64,000 nt of DNA, taken from NCBI RefSeq assembly GCF_014595975.1, contig NZ_JABWGQ010000060.1, positions 186,001 to 250,000 on the forward strand, in the 5' to 3' direction. Source of the stretch: Sphingopyxis sp. LK2115. Its GTDB lineage: Bacteria; Pseudomonadota; Alphaproteobacteria; Sphingomonadales; Sphingomonadaceae. Within the stretch, counting starts at the first letter, position 1. Every line of letters starts with the position of its first letter. Below are positions 59,501-64,000 of this stretch, piece after piece. A program made the position numbers and the translations under genes. A model generated the notes under the pieces. That model was given only the letters and a program-made list of their open reading frames with translations. It ran no database searches and was not told where the DNA came from.

Positions 59501-62500
59501 CGACAACGTGCCGTCGGCGGCGACAAGGCTGCCGGTTGCGCCGGTGATGGCGGTCCCCGCCGTCAGCGTCACATCGCCGCTCGCGTTCAGCGTTGGTGCG
59601 GTGCCTTCGCGACTGTCATGGCGCAGGTCGATCTGGTCGCCCGCGTCGATCGTCAGCGATCCGGCGACGTCAAAGCTGCCGTTCGACTGGCCATAGACGC
59701 CGATCGACCCGTCGGTGGCAAGCGTGACATCGCCCTGGCTTGTGATTGTGCCGCCCGCAGGGGCGACGAAGATGCCGGTCGCCGCGATGTTGGTATTGTT
59801 GTTTGTCGGCGCGGCAAGGCCGAAAGCCTGTGCGGTGAGGCCCGCAAAATTGATGGCTCCGCCGGTGCTGCGCAACTCGACGCGGCCCGCGGCATCGCCG
59901 CTGGCGTCGATGCTCGTCGCTCCCAGGTCGATCTGTCCGGTTCCCGCAGGACGATCGCTCGCTTCGATCTCGACGCGGCCGCCGGCGGTCAGGCCGATGG
60001 CGCCCGCGCCGCCACCGCTGCCGCCGCCCTGGCCAAGCCCGCCGATGCCGCCTTCGCCCGCAACGCCATTGGCGGCAAGGCCGACGGCCTCGCCGCCCGA
60101 ATCGATCGTGCCGCCCGCCGCGACCAGGCGAAGGGTGCCGCCGCTGCCGTTACCCCCGTCGCCGCCATTGCCGGCCTGGTTCCCGGCGCCGAAAACGCTG
60201 TTCGCCCCTGCGCCGCCGACGCCGCCTGTGCCGCTGCTGGCGAGTGCGACGCCGCCGCCGGTGCCAAGGCCGAGCGTGACCAGCGCCCCGTCCGTCGCGG
60301 CGATTTCGATCGTGCCGCCGCGACCGTCGCCGCCATTGCCGCCGTCCGGGGCGACAGCGGGGAAGGCGCCAAAGCCAAGCCCCCCCGATCCGCCGTTGCC
60401 GCCGACCCCGCCGGTGACGAAATTGGTTTCGACGATGGTAAGCCCCGCGCCGGCGCCGTCGGCCTGCATGCGTGAGGTTCCGCCGCTGCCGCTCCCCCCG
60501 TCGCCGCCATTGCCGTCGCGGCCGTCGCCGCCGTCGCCGCCCGTGCCGGTCGACGCGATGGTGACGACCAGCGCGCCCGCGTCGAAACCAGTAACGATCG
60601 CCTGCGCCACGCCACCGACGCCATCGCCGCCCGTCCCCCCGACGTTGTGGATGCCACCGGCGCCGCCCGTTCCTGTCGCGACGCTGCTGGCCGAAGCGAC
60701 GGCGGGGATCGCGGTTTCGAGCGCGAGTGTCGCCGTGCCGCCGCGGCCGGTCCCGCCTGTCCCGCCGACGCCGATGCCCGTCGCAGCCCCGCTGCTGCTC
60801 GAAAAGAAGCTGTCGCCGCCATCGCCGCCGATTCCCGAAGCGTCGGCGATCATGCTGCTTGCGCTCGTGGCGCCGCCGGTGACGTTGATCGCGGCCGTGC
60901 CGCCGATCCCTTCGCCGCCGTTGCCGGGGGTGCCGGGCACGCCGCTGAAACTTGATGCGTTAAAGAAGTTCCCGCCGCGCCCGCCGACGCCAAGCGCGCT
61001 TGCCTGCACGACGCTCGCATCGACGACAGCGGTTCCCGAAATATTGATGATGGCAGAGCCGCCGCGCCCCTGGTTGCCTTCGCCGCCGGGGACGATGTTC
61101 AGCGGGTCGTCGTCATTGCCCGACAAACCGTTGCCGCCAAAGCCGTTGGCGCTCGCCACGATGTCGGCGACGGTGATCGACCCGCCGCTGACGTCGATCG
61201 TCGCGCTTCCTCCCTCGCCACGCCCCGATTGCCCCTCGATGGCGCCACCATCGGCGGCGACCCGCATGTCCCCGATCGCAGCGGTGCCGCCGGTCTGCGA
61301 AAAGACGGCGATGCCCCCGCGTCCTGCCCCGGCCGTGCCTGCGTCGCCGAACTGGCCGACGGCGCTGGCGTCTATCGTCAGGAGCGATGCGGTGAGGCTG
61401 CCGCCCGTAAGGGTGAGGCTGGCAGTGCCGCCCTGTGCGTCGCCCGTCACGGCGTCGGGCACCCCGGACGCCACAATGGCAAGATCGCCCGCGGCGAATA
61501 TCCCGCCCGTAACGGTCAGCGCTGCGTTGCCGACGGCGCCCGCCGTGCCGCCGGACTGGAGCGTGAAGTTGCCGGTCGCGCCGCCCTGTTGGCCCATACC
61601 GATGGTCAGCGATGCGCCGGCGTCGCCAGTGAAGCTGCCATCGCCTTCGACGAAGAACAGGCCGTCCGCCGAAAGCGGCGGCGGCGACGCAGGCAAGGTC
61701 TGTGTTGGTCCCGCGGCAAAGGTGCCGCTGGCGCGCGCAATCGTGTTGCTGCGCAGCAGCGTGTCGGTGGCGACGATGTTCGCGGTTACGGCGCTGACCG
61801 GCGCAGCGTCCAGCTCGCCCCCGACGATATTATAGCCCGCCGACAGCCGCACGGCGCCATCGGGGTCGACCTGCGCCGATACGGCATCGTCATAGCCGAT
61901 CGCGCCGCCGACGAGCAGCGTCACCGCGTCATTCTTTGGAATGGCGACCATATAGATGCGGTTCTGGTCGGTATCGCCCTGTTCGTGCGCGGGGCCGGTG
62001 GTCGTGCCGGAATGGTCGATCACCGTGCCGCCCTCCGCTCCGACCGTCACGTCGATGTCGAAGAGGCCGCCATTGATTCGGATATTCGCCGCCTCGGCGG
62101 CGACATAGGCCGCCGATCCGTCGACACGCACATTGCCCGCCTGGACGATGCGCGGGGCGACGAGCGCGACATAGGAACTGCCCGGATCGCCGACATTGTT
62201 GGCGTTGATCGCTCCGTTGACGGTGATCGCGGCGGTGCTCCCCGATGCGCCGGCCAGGCGGATCGTGCCGCCGGGGCCGAACAGCCCGCCGTTCGTGTCG
62301 ATGTCGTTCGTGGTCAGCAACAGGCTGCCGACATTGATGACCCCGCTGGCGCCGATCAACAGGCCGCCGGCGTTATAGAACCAGATATTGCCGCCGCGCG
62401 GGCCGGTTGTCGAACCGATATAGGAATTGACCGTGCCGTTGAGCGCGATCTGGCGGCTGAGTGCGCCGCCCGATGCGTCGACGAAGCGGTTGAGCACCGT

Positions 62501-62812
62501 ATAGTTACCCGTGCCGACGAAGTTCCAGATTTCGCCCGCCGGAAGAATGTCGATCGCGCCGCCGGTCGGCGCATTGTCGGTCGGCACCCAGTTGATGACG
62601 CTTTCGCTGGTCGTAACCGTCACGGTTGTCGTGTTGGTGGCTCCATTGTTGCCGATTGTGCCCGCGCCCGAAACAAAGCTGCCGTTGCCCGCAACCTGCG
62701 CAGCGACAGGGCCGCCATGTGCCAGTGCGGCCAGTCCTGCGGCGATTGCGCAACTGGCCAGCAGCCGCTGTTTGCCGTTGCGGCGGGGCGATAGGGTGGC
62801 GATGGAACGCAT
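56567..62812 (-). CDS. TpsA-type exoprotein (filamentous-haemagglutinin-like), two-partner secretion
   Basis: 2,081 residues. An extended signal (RNGKQRLLASCAIAAGLAALAHGGPVAAQ) is followed by the TPS domain (about 45-270), with NIWFYNAGGLLIGASG and VNVGSLLLTT-type strands for recognition by TpsB. A Gly/Asp-rich stretch (about 550-930) has GGDGG and GGxGG triplets; the rest is about 20-residue beta-helix coils. Near the C-terminus are CLISSPAAC and DRDGDGG (calcium-site-like). ATG 62812 has GAGGA 7 bases upstream; ATG 62839 is in frame but poorly placed. Probably a large adhesin or inter-cell protein at the surface; no toxin domain seen. Confidence 0.85.
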   Translation of the reverse strand: MRSIATLSPRRNGKQRLLASCAIAAGLAALAHGGPVAAQVAGNGSFVSGAGTIGNNGATNTTTVTVTTSESVINWVPTDNAPTGGAIDILPAGEIWNFVGTGNYTVLNRFVDASGGALSRQIALNGTVNSYIGSTTGPRGGNIWFYNAGGLLIGASGVINVGSLLLTTNDIDTNGGLFGPGGTIRLAGASGSTAAITVNGAINANNVGDPGSSYVALVAPRIVQAGNVRVDGSAAYVAAEAANIRINGGLFDIDVTVGAEGGTVIDHSGTTTGPAHEQGDTDQNRIYMVAIPKNDAVTLLVGGAIGYDDAVSAQVDPDGAVRLSAGYNIVGGELDAAPVSAVTANIVATDTLLRSNTIARASGTFAAGPTQTLPASPPPLSADGLFFVEGDGSFTGDAGASLTIGMGQQGGATGNFTLQSGGTAGAVGNAALTVTGGIFAAGDLAIVASGVPDAVTGDAQGGTASLTLTGGSLTASLLTIDASAVGQFGDAGTAGAGRGGIAVFSQTGGTAAIGDMRVAADGGAIEGQSGRGEGGSATIDVSGGSITVADIVASANGFGGNGLSGNDDDPLNIVPGGEGNQGRGGSAIINISGTAVVDASVVQASALGVGGRGGNFFNASSFSGVPGTPGNGGEGIGGTAAINVTGGATSASSMIADASGIGGDGGDSFFSSSSGAATGIGVGGTGGTGRGGTATLALETAIPAVASASSVATGTGGAGGIHNVGGTGGDGVGGVAQAIVTGFDAGALVVTIASTGTGGDGGDGRDGNGGDGGSGSGGTSRMQADGAGAGLTIVETNFVTGGVGGNGGSGGLGFGAFPAVAPDGGNGGDGRGGTIEIAATDGALVTLGLGTGGGVALASSGTGGVGGAGANSVFGAGNQAGNGGDGGNGSGGTLRLVAAGGTIDSGGEAVGLAANGVAGEGGIGGLGQGGGSGGGAGAIGLTAGGRVEIEASDRPAGTGQIDLGATSIDASGDAAGRVELRSTGGAINFAGLTAQAFGLAAPTNNNTNIAATGIFVAPAGGTITSQGDVTLATDGSIGVYGQSNGSFDVAGSLTIDAGDQIDLRHDSREGTAPTLNASGDVTLTAGTAITGATGSLVAADGTLSLAIAGPAGTIAVDRLAGGNILMSSPGATRVEHAEAVGNFSANAGSFATGLNSIITGGNISIVSPGAVDLGNSSAGGFVQVSGQSIAFNSIDAGLTVSLSAVDGIDGGAIAAAGDISLFANSVALTGPVTGDASFVAFGIGGAVSVDAADVAGTISIFAADDLTGNFVAGGDIFLNSDANITASAIANGGYVDGNGLLAEGNLFVIAAADANLVTSAAARMFGVSAGGAATIDGGTAGEDMLVLAGTTASLANVTSGDDVTVQASGNIAADGVAATGAGADTHVLGFTAASGRPTFTITAQTADGADIALQSTAGAIDAAGLSAGDDILLTAANSIAVGGASTLGLGATGGDSSLRTQGGVTTLADVASFSDIIVDSTAATALTGPVNAGRDVAITATGVTIAALTDPGGNAVPTLAADGNIVIDSAAGITGGGVRALGNSTLTAATAIDLTSVEGQDVALAGTAGVDVDQVYALGATSLDSSGGNIRIGTLFASGPIDASANAIRIESGGDMAFQTLATDVGDAFVRANGDLSLGSGSVAGTADLSTQGAVMTITALTADDAILASNGGVLNLDTVTVAGDLGATALSSLGITGIVTGQAISLASADIAIDPGGRVGTAGVTTTLSIANNNNDNQTFVGGAPGGSVAGYYIDAGELTRLFATQIEIFAPEVASAGGGSVGSAAPPDVIVDGFTLAGGAPGSNLGASGALTIRTPGKMRVIGGVQLTGLSDTNALNLIANDALEVILGQGSIRLVNGAAPAGQLNMVSDDIIVATAAAIADVGAATTTDAINGRLTRNDGILLDEGALFARGIRAEVVGGFYVQNSGAGTTIGERRGLTFGAGGMDVVTEGASRIVINGVHLGPGGPVTGLQALQRVTVNGIAPIVGSYDPRSTVNGCLISSPAACIPFDRDGDGGFPVQDVIEEEIDGDGDDARTDGFNLRQALITMRDVDPLRGEPLVDDPVTGAGNDDLWTPPAD

Positions 62813-62842
62813 GGCGGTCGTCCTCGATGCACGATTCATGGG

Positions 62843-64000
62843 TCAGCGCGCCCTGACGCCGAATTGGGTGGTGAGCGACACGAGCAGGCGCGGGTCGGGC
62901 CGCCCGGTCAGGAAGCCACCCCGATTGAGCGGGACTGCGAGCGTCACGTCGAGCCGCGCGACATCGCCATAGGCGACGCGCACGCCGCCGCCCGCCGAAA
63001 AGAGTTTCTGCGGATCCAGCCCGTCGAAAGCCGCGTCCTCGTTCCACACCCAGGCGGCGTCGAAAAAGGCGAAGGGCTGGATCGCAAACGCCTTGGTATT
63101 GGCGGGGACGAACGAACCGTAGCGCGCCTCCAGCGCCACCGCGACGCCGCTGTCGCCGATCACCGTGCCGGGATCGAAACCGCGTCCGACGGTGAAATTG
63201 CCGCCCGAAAACTCCTCATAGGCAAGCAAGGGATCGGCGGCCCATTGCGCGCGCGGCGCCGCCGACAGGGTGAACAGCTTGGCCGGGCGCCACTCGGCGA
63301 GCGCCTGTGCGCGGACGAGAAAGGCACCGGGCTGTCCCTCGATGCGGGTCAGGGGCACCGCGCCGGGCAGGAAACAGGCCGCGCCGCCGGGGCCGCAATC
63401 GTCGCTTGCGCCCAGCACATCCACGCCTTGCCTCGCTTCGAGCGAAGCGGCCAGCGACCAGCGCGGTTCACCGGCGCTATAGCCGCCGCGTCCGGCAATC
63501 GATCCGGGATCGACCCAGTTCGCATCAGCGCGCAGATTGAAGACGCGCAGCCGGTCCCTGTTGAGCGGAATGCCCGACAGGCTGATGTCCTGGTCGATGA
63601 AATCGAGCCCGCCGCCGACGGCCACCCGCCGCGCCTGCGTCAGCACGAGCGGGTAGGACGCAAAGAGGCTGACGATCTGCGTGTCCGACTTGATCGGCAG
63701 TCCGACGAGGTCCGGACGTGTCCAGGCATAGGTATAGCTGGCGCCGATCCGCAACCCTTCGCCGCCGACGCGCATTTCGTGTCCGACCTGCACGACCTTC
63801 TGTTCGTCGAAATCGGGGGTTGCATAGAAGCTCAGCGTCGTAAGGTCGCCCATGCCGGTCAACCCCGCGAAGCGCGCACGCGCATTGGCGCCCCAGCGGC
63901 CGACATCGCGCGATCCGAGATTCTGGGCGTTGAAGTCAAATATGACGGGCGTGCGCACCACCGTCACTTCGCCGACGACCTCGCCCGATGTGGCGCCGGG
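62843..64000 (-). CDS. TpsB-type outer-membrane transporter (partial)
   Basis: The C-terminal part of a FhaC/ShlB-like two-partner secretion translocator; the 5' end lies beyond the window edge. A string of beta-strands (e.g. LTTLSFYATPDFDEQKVVQV, LFSAGGGVRVAYGDVARLDV) and the conserved FSGGNFTVGRGFDPGTVIGDSG (VRGY/FxGRG-type barrel loop) are present, ending in LLVSLTTQFGVRAR. It secretes the downstream TpsA through the outer membrane. Its stop lies 30 bases before the TpsA start, so the pair forms one operon. Confidence 0.85.
   Translation of the reverse strand, partial: PGATSGEVVGEVTVVRTPVIFDFNAQNLGSRDVGRWGANARARFAGLTGMGDLTTLSFYATPDFDEQKVVQVGHEMRVGGEGLRIGASYTYAWTRPDLVGLPIKSDTQIVSLFASYPLVLTQARRVAVGGGLDFIDQDISLSGIPLNRDRLRVFNLRADANWVDPGSIAGRGGYSAGEPRWSLAASLEARQGVDVLGASDDCGPGGAACFLPGAVPLTRIEGQPGAFLVRAQALAEWRPAKLFTLSAAPRAQWAADPLLAYEEFSGGNFTVGRGFDPGTVIGDSGVAVALEARYGSFVPANTKAFAIQPFAFFDAAWVWNEDAAFDGLDPQKLFSAGGGVRVAYGDVARLDVTLAVPLNRGGFLTGRPDPRLLVSLTTQFGVRAR

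Noticed and set aside
59715-61835. 706-residue plus-strand frame opposite the TpsA gene
   Set aside because: Low-complexity Pro/Ala/Ser sequence that mirrors the Gly-rich TpsA on the other strand; no domain, no ribosome site.

Overview
The window is high-GC DNA, densely coded on both strands, from an alphaproteobacterium, most likely a sphingomonad (Sphingopyxis/Sphingomonas type). The evidence is the gene order yebC-ruvC-ruvA-ruvB-ybgC-tolQ-tolR-tolA-tolB-pal, a gapR (UPF0335) gene, two large TonB-dependent receptors tied to carbohydrate and phosphate functions, and many GTG/TTG starts. The genus is inference.

Layout. 1-5.3 kb: two Cys-type sulfatases, a formylglycine-generating enzyme (FGE) with a lipoprotein signal, and a TetR regulator. 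5.5-14.4 kb: a disaccharide-use locus with a LacI regulator, a long palindromic operator, a GH65 phosphorylase fused to beta-phosphoglucomutase, a TonB-dependent receptor and an MFS transporter, followed by an amidohydrolase. 14.5-18.9 kb: an iron-type alcohol dehydrogenase, an exported alpha/beta hydrolase, two divergent XRE-type regulators (one fused to an autoinducer-binding domain and a LuxR helix-turn-helix), and tRNA-Leu(GAG). 19.1-35.6 kb: a beta-rich lipoprotein and its TonB-dependent receptor, then a complete type II secretion operon gspC-D-E-F-G-H-I-J-K-L-M-N-O. Both transcription units are preceded by Pho-box-like half-sites on an 11-bp grid with the same spacing to a CTAG element, which suggests common phosphate control. 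35.7-43.7 kb: Tol-Pal and RuvABC genes on the minus strand with yebC. 43.8-47.4 kb: a UPF0145 protein, gapR, a DUF1244 protein, pyruvate kinase and bpt (N-end rule leucyltransferase).

47.8-54.0 kb holds the most unusual content. A cytosolic fusion of a flavin oxidoreductase, two cyclic-nucleotide-binding domains and a four-cluster ferredoxin is followed by a b-type membrane cytochrome, then by a membrane protein with a cytosolic FHA domain and ten periplasmic c-type heme motifs. Directly downstream are tandem CRP-type sites and a CpdA/GpdQ-family metallophosphodiesterase. The arrangement suggests a transmembrane electron-transfer chain gated by cyclic nucleotide and possibly by phosphopeptide binding.

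54.0-64.0 kb: a D-2-hydroxyacid dehydrogenase, cysS, and a two-partner secretion pair: a 2,081-residue TpsA exoprotein with Gly-rich repeats and its TpsB transporter, which runs off the window. Small palindromic repeats (CGTCATCCCGGC...GCCGGGATGACG) recur between genes. No rRNA, CRISPR array, transposase, integrase or prophage gene was seen.
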